From contig NZ_LT800499.1 in NCBI RefSeq assembly GCF_900166625.1, positions 1,033,558 through 1,097,557 on the forward strand: 64,000 bases of DNA, written 5' to 3'. Origin of the DNA: Halobacillus massiliensis (GTDB lineage: Bacteria > Bacillota > Bacilli > Bacillales > Halobacillaceae). Of this stretch, positions 17,718-26,705 are shown piece after piece (position 1 is the first letter of the stretch; each line of letters opens with the position of its first letter). The translations under genes and the position numbers were made by a program. Under the pieces are notes generated by a model. The model was given only the letters and a program-made list of their open reading frames with translations, made no database searches and was not told the origin of the DNA.

Positions 17718-18539
17718 ATGCTTGAGAAGCTGAGACAGATTCCACTGTATGTGTTAGCGATTGCTTTGTTTTTATTTACGGGGGTTCCCTTTTTCATCAT
17801 GGTCAATACCTCGTTTAAGACCCAAATTGAGTTTATGAGCTCACCCTGGTCACTGCCAGAAAGTTTTTCCTTGGAAAATTACCAGCTGTTAGTTGAATCC
17901 GAATTTTTCCGGTTTTTCTTAAACAGTATGATTGTATCAGTCATTTCGGTTGTGGCGGTTATTGTCCTGTCAGCAATGGCAAGCTATCCGCTGGCCAGGA
18001 TGCGCTTTAAGCTAAATCGCCCGCTGTTTATATTGTTTCTCGTCGGGATGATGATTCCTATCCATACAACCTTAATTCCGATCTTTATTTTAACAAGAAA
18101 TATGGGACTTTATGATACGATCTGGGCGCTTCCAGGACCTTATATCGCTTTCGCCCTGCCGGTTTCGATCATTATTTTCACCCAGTTTCTAAAAGATCTG
18201 CCTAAGGAATTAGAAGAATCGGCTAAGATCGACGGCTGCGGGCAGTTCCGTTTGTTTTGGAAGATTTTATTCCCACTGCTAACTCCAGCTGTTGCTACAG
18301 TGGCGATCTATAATTTCATCAATATTTGGAACGAGTTTATTTTCGCGCTCGTACTTACGAACTCGCAGAGTAATGCGACTTTGCCTTTAGGATTAAGAGA
18401 GTTTTACGGTCAATTCTCTGTAAACATTCCAGGGATTATGGCTGCGTTAACGCTGGCAAGTCTGCCGCTGCTGTTAATCTACTTTGTCGCACAGGAGAAA
18501 ATCGTTAAAGGAATCGCCGCAGGATCTGTTAAAGGTTAA
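17718..18539 (+). CDS. Sugar ABC transporter permease (MalG type)
   Basis: The second permease (273 residues) has six membrane segments and the EAA loop K-E-L-E-E-S-A-K-I-D-G-C. It starts at the base after the preceding stop, so translation is coupled; an AAAGGGGGCG site lies inside the end of the first permease gene. The GH43 beta-xylosidase gene follows after 26 bp, supporting import of xylo-oligosaccharides that are then cut in the cytoplasm. Confidence 0.92.
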   Translation: MLEKLRQIPLYVLAIALFLFTGVPFFIMVNTSFKTQIEFMSSPWSLPESFSLENYQLLVESEFFRFFLNSMIVSVISVVAVIVLSAMASYPLARMRFKLNRPLFILFLVGMMIPIHTTLIPIFILTRNMGLYDTIWALPGPYIAFALPVSIIIFTQFLKDLPKELEESAKIDGCGQFRLFWKILFPLLTPAVATVAIYNFINIWNEFIFALVLTNSQSNATLPLGLREFYGQFSVNIPGIMAALTLASLPLLLIYFVAQEKIVKGIAAGSVKG

Positions 18540-18565
18540 TCTACTAAAAAGGAGAGGATTTCCCT

Positions 18566-20188
18566 ATGAGTACGATTGTTAATCCGATACTGCCGGGCTA
18601 TCACCCTGACCCATCGATCGTCAGGGCGGGGGAAGATTATTATATTGCCGTATCGACATTCGAGTGGTTTCCCGGTGTGCAAATCTATCATTCGCGCGAT
18701 CTCGCAAACTGGGAGCTGATCGGTTATCCGCTGACCCGCTCCTCTCAGCTCGATATGATCGGTAACATTAATTCCGGCGGAGTCTGGGCTCCGTGCTTAA
18801 GCTACTCTAATGGAAAGTTTTATTTAATTTATACAGATGTGAAAAGCCGGCAGGGAGCTTTTAAAGATACACATAATTATCTCGTCACTGCCGATAAGAT
18901 CGAAGGGCCGTGGTCAGAGCCGATCTACTTAAACAGCAGCGGATTTGATCCTTCTCTTTATCATGAAGAGGACGGCACGAAATGGCTCGTCAATATGATT
19001 TGGGACCACCGAAAAGGGCGCAATTCCTTTGGGGGAATTGTGCTCCAGGAATATTCTGAAGCAGAGAAAAAACTGGTCGGCCCGATCCGAAATATTTTTA
19101 AAGGTACACCACTCGGCTTAACAGAAGCTCCGCACATTTATAAACGAAACGGCTATTATTACTTAATTACGGCTGAAGGAGGAACCGGCTATCAGCACGC
19201 CGTAACGTCTGCCCGTTCGACGAGTCTGTTTGGACCATATGAAGTTGACCCCACGAACCCGATTCTTACCTCTCATCCAGACGATGAACTGCAAAAAGCA
19301 GGTCATGGCAGCTTAGTGGAAACACCTGAGGGAGAGTGGTATATGGCACATTTGTGCGGCCGTCCGGTCAAGGATAAGAAATGTATCCTTGGCAGAGAAA
19401 CGGCCCTGCAGAAATGCATGTGGACGAGTGACGACTGGATTCGTGTCGATGGCGGATCGGGGCCGCAAACGGAGATTGAAGTTCCTGGGCTTGTGGCAAA
19501 GCGGGCCGTTTCTATAAACGAGCGTGATGACTTTAACTCTTCAAAGCTCGATCACTGCTGGAACTCGCTGAGGCGGCCATTTACAGAAGAGTGGATGTCG
19601 CTTGAGGAGCGGACCGGTTATCTTCGCTTAAGAGGACAGGAATCCATGAGTTCTCTTCATAAGCAGAGCCTTATAGCGAGACGACTGGAGAGCTTACATG
19701 CAGAAATTGAAACGTGTATGGAATTCCAGCCGGATAACTTTCAGCAGATGGCGGGCTTGATCATTTATTATGACACAGACGATTATGTCTATTTACGGAT
19801 GTCTCATGATGAAGCAAAAGGAAGCGTCTTAGGGGTGATTCAATCAAAGCACGGCATTTATGATGAGCTCTTAGAGGAGGAAATCGAGCTGCCGGTGCAG
19901 AAGGTATATTTAAAGGCCCGCCTTGAAGAAGAATGGCTGACCTTTTATTACTCGCTCGATGGAGAAACGTGGGAGCGTGTAATCGGTGACATTGACTACA
20001 GTCACCTGTCTGATGAGGACGCAGATTATATTCGTTTTACAGGAACCTTTGTCGGGATGTGTGTCCAGGATGTAAGCGGCCAGCTTAAAACCGCTGATTT
20101 TGATTATTTTTCCTATAAGGAACTCAAAAAAGGAGGCAGTGAATATGAAACAAGCTCTCATCTTTCAGGGCGGCTGGGACGGTCATGA
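18566..20188 (+). CDS. xynB: GH43 beta-xylosidase
   Basis: This 540-residue protein without a signal peptide has the full length of intracellular two-domain XynB enzymes: a five-bladed GH43 propeller (to about residue 320) and a C-terminal beta-sandwich that shapes the active site. The catalytic base D15 (H-P-D-P-S), the pKa-modulating D128 (G-F-D-P-S) and the acid E187 (L-T-E-A-P) sit at the spacing of characterised GH43 beta-xylosidases. It releases xylose from imported xylo-oligosaccharides. The last 44 bp overlap the ThuA gene in another frame. Confidence 0.95.
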   Translation: MSTIVNPILPGYHPDPSIVRAGEDYYIAVSTFEWFPGVQIYHSRDLANWELIGYPLTRSSQLDMIGNINSGGVWAPCLSYSNGKFYLIYTDVKSRQGAFKDTHNYLVTADKIEGPWSEPIYLNSSGFDPSLYHEEDGTKWLVNMIWDHRKGRNSFGGIVLQEYSEAEKKLVGPIRNIFKGTPLGLTEAPHIYKRNGYYYLITAEGGTGYQHAVTSARSTSLFGPYEVDPTNPILTSHPDDELQKAGHGSLVETPEGEWYMAHLCGRPVKDKKCILGRETALQKCMWTSDDWIRVDGGSGPQTEIEVPGLVAKRAVSINERDDFNSSKLDHCWNSLRRPFTEEWMSLEERTGYLRLRGQESMSSLHKQSLIARRLESLHAEIETCMEFQPDNFQQMAGLIIYYDTDDYVYLRMSHDEAKGSVLGVIQSKHGIYDELLEEEIELPVQKVYLKARLEEEWLTFYYSLDGETWERVIGDIDYSHLSDEDADYIRFTGTFVGMCVQDVSGQLKTADFDYFSYKELKKGGSEYETSSHLSGRLGRS

Positions 20189-20801
20189 ACCGGCAGAGGT
20201 TGCTGATATTTTAGCAGGAATTTTAAAAGAAGAGGATTTCCAGGTAAAGGTGACAGATACACTGGAAACGTTAGAAAATGATGACTTAACCACCTATGAT
20301 TTAATCGTACCGAACTGGACACAAGGCACTATTACCGACGAGCAGCTTAAGCCATTGTTGGAGGCGGTCCGTCAAGGGACAGGTTTAGCCGGACTGCACG
20401 GAGGCTTAGGCGATTCCTTTCGGATGGCAACAGACTATCAATTTATGACAGGAGGGCAGTGGGTGGCCCATCCTGGCGATGACGGCGTTACATATACCGT
20501 GCGGATTACGGATGAAAACCATCCACTAACAGAAGGAGTGGACGATTTCGAAGTAGTCTCTGAACAGTATTACATGCATGTCGATCCCGCTGTGAAAGTC
20601 CATGCTGTCACAAAGTTTCCGGAGGCTGAAGGTCCCCATGAGCCGAATGGAGAAGTAGATATGCCGGTTGTATGGAGTAAGAAATGGGGAAAAGGAAAAG
20701 TGTATTACTGCTCGTTAGGACATGTTGCAGAAATCGTACGTATGCCGGAAGTAATGAAACTGATGAAAAACGGCTTTCTCTGGGCCGTAAGGGGACAGTA
20801 A
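20145..20801 (+). CDS. ThuA-domain protein
   Basis: This 218-residue protein has the ThuA (trehalose-utilisation) domain, a class-I amidotransferase-like fold without the catalytic Cys. Motifs are G-G-W-D-G-H, a G-L-A-G-L-H-G-G loop, and V-V-W-S-K-K-W-G-K-G-K-V-Y-Y-C-S-L-G-H. The ATG at 20145 is chosen for the AAAAAAGGAGG site, although it lies 44 bp inside the GH43 gene. ThuA proteins often travel with Gfo/Idh oxidoreductases in 3-keto-glycoside metabolism, as here; the reaction is unknown. Confidence 0.87.
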   Translation: MKQALIFQGGWDGHEPAEVADILAGILKEEDFQVKVTDTLETLENDDLTTYDLIVPNWTQGTITDEQLKPLLEAVRQGTGLAGLHGGLGDSFRMATDYQFMTGGQWVAHPGDDGVTYTVRITDENHPLTEGVDDFEVVSEQYYMHVDPAVKVHAVTKFPEAEGPHEPNGEVDMPVVWSKKWGKGKVYYCSLGHVAEIVRMPEVMKLMKNGFLWAVRGQ

Positions 20802-20802
20802 T

Positions 20803-21918
20803 ATGAAATCATTAAAAGCAGGACTTGTAGGCTGCGGGCATATCAGCGATATTTATTTGCAAAATGCCAGAAAGTTTCCGTCGTTTGAGATAGTCGCGTG
20901 TACGGATTTAAATGAAGAAGCGGCACAGCAGAAAGCTGTGGACTATAACATAGCCAAAGTTTGCAGCCGGGAAGAGATGATGAATGATCGTGATATCGAT
21001 TTTATTATTAATTTAACACCGCCGGCTGTTCATGCAGAGGTCGCACTGGAAGCCTTGCATGCCGGGAAGCATGTGTACAGCGAAAAACCGATCTCCATTT
21101 CAAGGGAGGATGCAAGTCAGGTGCTCCAGACAGCGAAGGATAAAGGACTGCATGTAGGAAATGCACCGGACACCTTTTTAGGCGGCGGCCTGCAGACATG
21201 CCGGAACCTCATTGATCAAGGACTCATCGGCCGGCCTGTTTCTGCAACAGCTTTTATGATGATCCCTGGCCATGAAAGCTGGCATCCGAACCCCGGCTTT
21301 TACTATCAAAAAGGCGGTGGGCCGATGTTTGATATGGGTCCTTACTATTTAACAGCGCTCGTATTTTTAATGGGACCGGTCGTAAGAGTGACGGGATCTG
21401 CAAAAACGACTTATTCTGAGCGTACGATTACGAGCCAGCCAAAATCCGGCCAGAAAATTCAAGTAGAAATCCCGACTCAAATCAACGGGGTGCTTGATTT
21501 CAAAAATGGGGGTGTGGCTTCTATCATTACGAGCTTTGATACGTGGCATCACCAGCTTCCCCCTATTGAAATTTACGGCACAGAAGGCAGCCTGTCTGTA
21601 CCGGATCCGAATCATTTTGGTGGCAAGGTTCAGATCAGGCGCTTCGATGAACAGGAGTGGAGGGACCAGCCACTAACCCATGGATTTACCGAAAACAGCC
21701 GCGGACTTGGAGCCGCTGAATTCGCGCAGGCGATTATGAATGGAGAGTCCCCGAGAGCCAGCGGTGAATTAGCACTGCACGTACTTGATATTATGCAAGG
21801 CATACACGACGCTTCCCAGCAGGAAAAGCATTATAGGATCCAATCCTCCTGTGAGCAGCCGAAAGCTTTACCGCAGGGTCTGGAAATGGAAAACTTTGTG
21901 AGCATGCTTCATCATTAA
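20803..21918 (+). CDS. Gfo/Idh/MocA family oxidoreductase (first copy)
   Basis: This 371-residue NAD(P)-dependent sugar oxidoreductase has a Rossmann start A-G-L-V-G-C-G-H-I, the catalytic-Lys motif Y-S-E-K-P-I-S near residue 95, and a C-terminal alpha/beta substrate domain with a long G-G-G-P-M-F-D-M-G stretch. The ATG follows the ThuA stop directly. Family members oxidise sugars at C1 or C3; haloarchaeal D-xylose dehydrogenases of the Weimberg pathway belong to this family. In this cluster it is a candidate xylose (or 3-keto-xyloside) dehydrogenase. Confidence 0.88.
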   Translation: MKSLKAGLVGCGHISDIYLQNARKFPSFEIVACTDLNEEAAQQKAVDYNIAKVCSREEMMNDRDIDFIINLTPPAVHAEVALEALHAGKHVYSEKPISISREDASQVLQTAKDKGLHVGNAPDTFLGGGLQTCRNLIDQGLIGRPVSATAFMMIPGHESWHPNPGFYYQKGGGPMFDMGPYYLTALVFLMGPVVRVTGSAKTTYSERTITSQPKSGQKIQVEIPTQINGVLDFKNGGVASIITSFDTWHHQLPPIEIYGTEGSLSVPDPNHFGGKVQIRRFDEQEWRDQPLTHGFTENSRGLGAAEFAQAIMNGESPRASGELALHVLDIMQGIHDASQQEKHYRIQSSCEQPKALPQGLEMENFVSMLHH

Positions 21919-21947
21919 ACGAAATGGTGGAAAGGATGAGAGAAAGA

Positions 21948-23108
21948 ATGAGCCGTAAAGAAATTAATATTGGAATGATTGGCTATCAGTTCATGGGGAA
22001 AATGCACAGTCATGCTTACCGTGATTTATCTTTCTATTTTGAGGACACATTAAAGCCCGTCCTCAAAGCCATTGCCGGGAGAAATGAAACCGCCGTTATC
22101 CAGGCTGCTGAACAAATGGGCTGGGAAAGCTATGAAACGGACTGGCGCCGTCTCGTGGAACGCGACGATATTGATGTGATTGACATTGTCACTCCGAACC
22201 ATACACATGCGGAAATCGCGATTGCGGCGGCTGAGCACGGAAAGCATATTCTTTCTGAAAAACCGCTGGCACTGACGGTAGAAGATGCAGAACGAATGAA
22301 GGAAGCCGTCGAAAAAAATGGCGTGCTTCATATGATCTGCCATAACTACCGGTTTGCACCGGCTGTTCAATATGCGAGGAAGCTGATTGAGGAAGGCAAG
22401 CTCGGTCAAATTTATCATATGCGTGCGAACTACCTTCAGGATTTTATTATGGATCCATCCTTTCCTCTCATCTGGAGATTGAATAAAGAGGTCTCGGGCT
22501 CTGGGGCATTAGGTGATATCGGTGCCCACAGCATTGATTTAGCGAGATTTTTAGTCGGAGAGATTTCTGAAGTCAGCGGGATGATGGAAACTTTTATTAA
22601 AGAAAGGCCGCTCCCCGGTGCTGGGCAGGGACTGACCGCTAAAACGGAAAACAGCGAGTATGGAAAAGTGACCGTCGATGATGCCGTTGCTTTTCTTGCC
22701 CGCTTCGAAAACGGAGCCATGGGAACCTTTGAAGCCACCCGCTTTGCCGGCGGAAATCGTAATAAGAACAAATTTGAAATTAACGGATCAAAGGGCTCGG
22801 TACGCTGGGATATGGAAAATATGAACAACCTGGACGTTTACTTTGAAGATTCGCCTGCCGGACTTCAGGGCTTTCGGAGTATTAATTGTACAGAAGAAGT
22901 GCATCCATATGCGGAGGCTTACTGGCCGCCGGGCCATATTATCGGCTATGAACACACGTTTATTAATTTAATGCATGCATTCATGAAAGGCATTGAAGCA
23001 AAAGAAAGTCCTTCCCCTAATTTTGTAGACGGTGTGAGGAATCAGAAGGTGCTGGCCGCTGTGGAGACGTCCGCTAGTGAACGGAAATGGGTATCTATTT
23101 CCAGGTAG
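21948..23108 (+). CDS. Gfo/Idh/MocA family oxidoreductase (second copy)
   Basis: A second, diverged family member (386 residues) has I-G-M-I-G-Y-Q-F-M-G-K-M-H-S-H-A-Y at the nucleotide site and L-S-E-K-P-L-A for the catalytic Lys. I place the start at 21948, behind AAAGGATGAG; in-frame ATGs at 21924 and 21936 are alternatives. It is the last gene of the GH43-ThuA-Gfo/Idh set and precedes the iclR gene. Two adjacent paralogues may act on different substrates or sequential steps; neither can be assigned as xylose dehydrogenase from sequence alone. Confidence 0.87.
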   Translation: MSRKEINIGMIGYQFMGKMHSHAYRDLSFYFEDTLKPVLKAIAGRNETAVIQAAEQMGWESYETDWRRLVERDDIDVIDIVTPNHTHAEIAIAAAEHGKHILSEKPLALTVEDAERMKEAVEKNGVLHMICHNYRFAPAVQYARKLIEEGKLGQIYHMRANYLQDFIMDPSFPLIWRLNKEVSGSGALGDIGAHSIDLARFLVGEISEVSGMMETFIKERPLPGAGQGLTAKTENSEYGKVTVDDAVAFLARFENGAMGTFEATRFAGGNRNKNKFEINGSKGSVRWDMENMNNLDVYFEDSPAGLQGFRSINCTEEVHPYAEAYWPPGHIIGYEHTFINLMHAFMKGIEAKESPSPNFVDGVRNQKVLAAVETSASERKWVSISR

Positions 23109-23147
23109 GATAGGCGAAAGGTTCTGTTATTTTCAGAATAGCAAAAC

Positions 23148-23176
23148 TTGACCGAATTTTTCGTAGCTTATATATT
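23148..23176 (+). promoter_or_regulatory. Sigma-A promoter of the iclR gene
   Basis: TTGACC (23148-23153), a 17-bp spacer and TATATT (23171-23176), 34 bp before the ATG at 23211. Confidence 0.75.
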
Positions 23177-23210
23177 GATGGTACACCATAAAGAGAAGGA
23201 GCTTCCTAGA

Positions 23211-23984
23211 ATGCCTATTATTCAATCCGTAGAAAGAGCTTTTAAAATACTAGATTTATTTAATGAATTCACTCCTGCATTGAAAATTACAGAAATCAGC
23301 CGACAGATGAATTTAAATAAAAGCACCGTGCATTCCCTGCTTAAGACATTAAAGGAATATGGATACATTAAACAGGACACAGAAACAGGCAAATACAGTC
23401 TTGGTATGAAGCTGGTCGAGCGTTCCAGCCTGTTGATGAACAGTATTGATATCCGCTCGATCGCAAGACAGCCGTTAGTCGAACTCTCTAAAGCTGCGAA
23501 TCTTTCGGTCCATTTAGTCGTATTAGACGGCCAGGCGGGAGTATACATAGATAAGGTAGACTCCCCCTCGGCCGTTATCGGCTATTCCCGGGTCGGCCGC
23601 CGTGTTCCCGTTCACTCCAGTGCGGTAGGTAAGGTGCTGCTGGCGTACCAGCCGCAAGACGTACAAAACGACATTTTAAGAAACTACCGTTACGTCAAAC
23701 AAACCGATCGAACGATTGTCACGAAAAAGGATTATATAGAGGAACTGCAGCGAGTGATCGAAAATGGCTATGGTATCGATGATGAAGAGAATGAGCCAGG
23801 TATTACGTGTCTCGCGATTCCTATTTATGACTATAAGGCACGAGTAATGGCGGCTATCAGCATCTCGGCGCCTACAGCGAGATTTTCCGGAGGTAATATC
23901 CATACGGCTATCACACAGCTGAAGGAAACAGGAGCCGTTATTTCTCGCAAACTGGGCTATTCCTCTCCTATATTTCAAGTGTAA
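23211..23984 (+). CDS. IclR family transcriptional regulator
   Basis: This 257-residue protein has an N-terminal winged helix (T-E-I-S-R-Q-M-N-L-N-K-S-T-V-H-S-L-L-K-T-L, about residues 24-44) and the IclR effector domain with H-S-S-A-V-G-K-V-L-L and G-I-D-D-E-E-N-E-P-G-I-T-C-L-A. The ATG at 23211 follows AGAAGGAG; the frame is open upstream to 23148 without a ribosome site. It sits directly before the dehydratase-dehydrogenase operon and is the obvious candidate to bind the shared 17-bp palindrome, with xylonate or 2-keto-3-deoxy-xylonate as possible effectors. Confidence 0.93.
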   Translation: MPIIQSVERAFKILDLFNEFTPALKITEISRQMNLNKSTVHSLLKTLKEYGYIKQDTETGKYSLGMKLVERSSLLMNSIDIRSIARQPLVELSKAANLSVHLVVLDGQAGVYIDKVDSPSAVIGYSRVGRRVPVHSSAVGKVLLAYQPQDVQNDILRNYRYVKQTDRTIVTKKDYIEELQRVIENGYGIDDEENEPGITCLAIPIYDYKARVMAAISISAPTARFSGGNIHTAITQLKETGAVISRKLGYSSPIFQV

Positions 23985-24017
23985 AGTCGCTTTTTTTTAA
24001 CAATATATCGAAACTTA

Positions 24018-24034
24018 GTTTTATATTATAAAAC
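24018..24034. promoter_or_regulatory. Perfect 17-bp palindromic operator
   Basis: GTTTTATATTATAAAAC is a perfect palindrome around a central T. It overlaps the probable -10 region and lies 15 bp before the start at 24049, a repressor position. The only near-copy I noticed is at 15201 beside the xylonate dehydratase gene. Confidence 0.7.
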
Positions 24035-24048
24035 GAAAGGGAGATTAA

Positions 24049-24954
24049 ATGAATATTATTAAATTTGTTCAGGAAGATGATTCGCTCCAGCTAGCCGCTG
24101 TGACGGAGGATAATACTGTCTATCCGCTGCCCTATGAAGACTTTCTTGAGATTATTGAAAAATCAGAGGACGAGGGGGTTTCTTGCCTGGAGCTTGTGAG
24201 TGAAGCGGTTCAGCTCACAGAGCCGCTGGCAAAAGACAACGAAGGCCTGAAGCTGACTCTGCCGCTTGATGCTTATGAAGTCTGGGCCGCGGGCGTGACA
24301 TACTTAAAGAGCAAGCATGCCCGTAACTATGAAGCCTACGGAGAGGAGGAAAAAGTCATATCGTATTATGACAAGGTGTATGAAGCGGACCGCCCGGAAA
24401 TCTTCCTTAAATCCACAGGGCGAAGAACAGTAGGACCCAATCAGCCTGTATATATCCGCTCCGATTCCAACTGGCAGATTCCTGAGCCGGAACTCGGACT
24501 AGTGTTAAACAGCAGTGGAAAAATCGTCGGCTATACCGTCGGCAATGATATGAGCAGCCGTGATATTGAAGGAGAAAACCCTCTTTACCTGCCACAGGCG
24601 AAAATTTGGAAGCATTCCTGCTCCTTCGGTCCGTCCATCAGACTAGCAGAGACGGTCGAAAATCCTTATGATTTGCTGATTACTTGTAAGATCACAAGAC
24701 AGGGGGAGGTCGTTTTTGAAGAAAGTGCCAGTACTGCTCAGCTTAAACGAAAATATAATGAACTAATCGAATACTTAACACGTGATAATGAAGTGTTTTC
24801 AGGGACTGTGCTCTTTACAGGCACCTGTATTATCCCTGGAAATGATTTTACATTAAATGAAGGGGATGTTGTGGAAATCACCATTCCTGAAATCGGCACA
24901 CTCCGTAACACGGTGGAGAAACAGCCGGTAAAAGATACATTAACAACACCTTAA
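24049..24954 (+). CDS. 2-keto-3-deoxy-pentonate dehydratase (FAH family)
   Basis: This 301-residue fumarylacetoacetate-hydrolase-fold protein matches the 2-keto-3-deoxy-arabinonate/xylonate dehydratase subgroup by length and motifs: W-A-A-G-V-T-Y near residue 83, metal ligands in P-E-P-E-L-G-L-V-L, and the diagnostic N-D-M-S-S-R-D-I-E-G-E-N-P-L-Y-L-P-Q-A-K. It would convert 2-keto-3-deoxy-xylonate to alpha-ketoglutarate semialdehyde in the cytoplasm. The ATG follows AAAGGGAG. The dehydrogenase for its product is the next gene. Other FAH activities such as acylpyruvate hydrolysis are less likely in this context. Confidence 0.9.
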   Translation: MNIIKFVQEDDSLQLAAVTEDNTVYPLPYEDFLEIIEKSEDEGVSCLELVSEAVQLTEPLAKDNEGLKLTLPLDAYEVWAAGVTYLKSKHARNYEAYGEEEKVISYYDKVYEADRPEIFLKSTGRRTVGPNQPVYIRSDSNWQIPEPELGLVLNSSGKIVGYTVGNDMSSRDIEGENPLYLPQAKIWKHSCSFGPSIRLAETVENPYDLLITCKITRQGEVVFEESASTAQLKRKYNELIEYLTRDNEVFSGTVLFTGTCIIPGNDFTLNEGDVVEITIPEIGTLRNTVEKQPVKDTLTTP

Positions 24955-24978
24955 AAATTACGAGGAGGATGATGAAAG

Positions 24979-26439
24979 ATGGCAACAACTACAAATACGA
25001 AAAGCTTTTCAAATTATATTAATGGAAAATGGAGCCCATCCGAGTCAAGCGAGGTGATTCAAAGTACGAACCCCGCCAAGCCGGATGAAGTGGTAGGAAC
25101 GGTCCCCAGCTCGACAAAAGGAGATCTGGAAGAAGCCGTTCAGGCCGCTAAAGCCGGACAGCAGAAATGGAAAAAGCTATCTGGAGCAGAGCGGGGAAAC
25201 GTCCTCTTTAAAGCCGCAGAAGTATTAGAAAAGAACCTGGAAGAAGTGGCAGAAACGATGACGAGAGAAATGGGAAAAACCCTGCCGGAAGCGAAAGGGG
25301 AAACAGCAAGAGGTGTGGCGATTCTTCGTTACTATGCAGGTGAAGGCATGCGCAGTGATGGGGATGTTATTCCTTCCACAGACCCTTCAGCCCTAATGTT
25401 CAGCAAACGTGTTCCGCTCGGTGTCGTCGGCGTAATTACACCATGGAACTTCCCTGTAGCGATCCCAATTTGGAAAATGGCGCCAGCGCTTATTTACGGA
25501 AATTCCGTCGTTATCAAGCCGGCCTCAGAAGGTGCTGTCACAGCGGCTAAAGTAATCGAATGCTTTGATAAAGCCGGATTTCCGGAAGGTGTTGTCAATC
25601 TCGTGACAGGAAAAGGATCTGTCATCGGCCAGGGGCTGGCGGAGCATAAGGATGTGGCTGCTTTAACGTTTACCGGCTCCAACGCCACAGGCACCCATAT
25701 CGGTCAGACCGTTGCGGCACGAGGCGGCAAATACCAGCTGGAAATGGGCGGAAAGAACCCATTAATTGTCGCAGAAGATTGTGACATCGATTTAGCAGTA
25801 GACGCTGCGATAAGCGGCGGCCTAAAGTCCACAGGGCAAAAATGTACGTGCAGCAGCCGTGTCATCATTCAAGAAGGGATTTATGATAAATTCAAGCAAA
25901 AGCTTCTTGAAAAAGTAGGAGAAATTACGGTCGGCGACGGCTTAGAAGAGCACACATGGATGGGACCGTGCGCGACGAAAGAACAATATGACAGTGTGCA
26001 AAAATATATTGAAATCGGCCAACAGGAAGGAGCAGAGCTGATCTACGGCGGCAAGACAGTATCCAGTGAGAACAACGGCTATTACGTAGAGCCGGCAATC
26101 TTCGATCAAGTGGAGTCAACGATGAAAATTGCTCAGGAGGAAATCTTCGGCCCGGTGCTTGCTTTAATGAAGGTGAAAACCGTGGAAGAAGCGATCAACC
26201 TCGCTAACGATGTCGATTACGGCCTGAGTGCTTCCATTTTTGCGAAGAACATTGACCATATTCTCGACTTCATTGAAGACGTCGATGCAGGACTAGTACG
26301 AATCAATTCTGAAACAGCAGGAGTAGAGCTTCAGGCGCCATTTGGCGGCATGAAAGCCTCCAGCTCTTATTCGAGAGAGCAGGGTCAGGCAGCGAAGGAA
26401 TTCTTTACGACGTTTAAGACAGTTTTTATAAAGAGGTAA
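24979..26439 (+). CDS. Alpha-ketoglutarate semialdehyde (2,5-dioxovalerate) dehydrogenase
   Basis: This 486-residue NAD(P)-dependent aldehyde dehydrogenase has P-W-N-F-P, F-T-G-S, catalytic E255 (L-E-M-G-G) and nucleophile C289 (G-Q-K-C-T). Its position 24 bp after the keto-deoxy-pentonate dehydratase gene, in one operon under the palindromic operator, indicates oxidation of alpha-ketoglutarate semialdehyde to alpha-ketoglutarate, the last step of the Weimberg pathway. The substrate is assigned mainly from context. A strong terminator follows. Confidence 0.88.
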   Translation: MATTTNTKSFSNYINGKWSPSESSEVIQSTNPAKPDEVVGTVPSSTKGDLEEAVQAAKAGQQKWKKLSGAERGNVLFKAAEVLEKNLEEVAETMTREMGKTLPEAKGETARGVAILRYYAGEGMRSDGDVIPSTDPSALMFSKRVPLGVVGVITPWNFPVAIPIWKMAPALIYGNSVVIKPASEGAVTAAKVIECFDKAGFPEGVVNLVTGKGSVIGQGLAEHKDVAALTFTGSNATGTHIGQTVAARGGKYQLEMGGKNPLIVAEDCDIDLAVDAAISGGLKSTGQKCTCSSRVIIQEGIYDKFKQKLLEKVGEITVGDGLEEHTWMGPCATKEQYDSVQKYIEIGQQEGAELIYGGKTVSSENNGYYVEPAIFDQVESTMKIAQEEIFGPVLALMKVKTVEEAINLANDVDYGLSASIFAKNIDHILDFIEDVDAGLVRINSETAGVELQAPFGGMKASSSYSREQGQAAKEFFTTFKTVFIKR

Positions 26440-26449
26440 ACATCAATGG

Positions 26450-26488
26450 ACACCTTTGTTCCGATTACGGAGCAAAGGTGTTTTTTTA
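26450..26488 (+). terminator. Rho-independent terminator of the oxidative pentose operon
   Basis: Stem ACACCTTTG (26450-26458) with CAAAGGTGT (26473-26481), then seven T residues. Confidence 0.92.
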
Positions 26489-26557
26489 TTTCAGTTGGAA
26501 AGAAGATTACTTTTGCCATTTAAGGTAGTGGCAGAAGAAAATATTTTAGATATTCAC

Positions 26558-26576
26558 AAGTGTAACGTACAAGTAA
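26558..26576. promoter_or_regulatory. Possible AraR half-site region
   Basis: AAGTGTAACGTACAAGTAA contains an AraR-like ACGTACAAG half, about 100 bp upstream of the araD promoter. The other half is degenerate, so this is tentative. Confidence 0.4.
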
Positions 26577-26661
26577 GGAAATTAAATAGTTAAAAACACT
26601 AGAAAAATAAGAGGTGCAACCGTTATTATATAACTTTCTTTATAAAACCTAAACAAAAACA

Positions 26662-26690
26662 TTGATTGTACGTACGTATTGTTATATTAT
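26662..26690 (+). promoter_or_regulatory. Sigma-A promoter of araDBA with embedded AraR box
   Basis: TTGATT (26662-26667), a 17-bp spacer and TATTAT (26685-26690). The spacer contains GATTGTACGTACGTATTG (26664-26681), an AraR-type box, so repressor and RNA polymerase would compete. Confidence 0.75.
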
Positions 26691-26705
26691 CTACATAAAC
26701 ATAAA

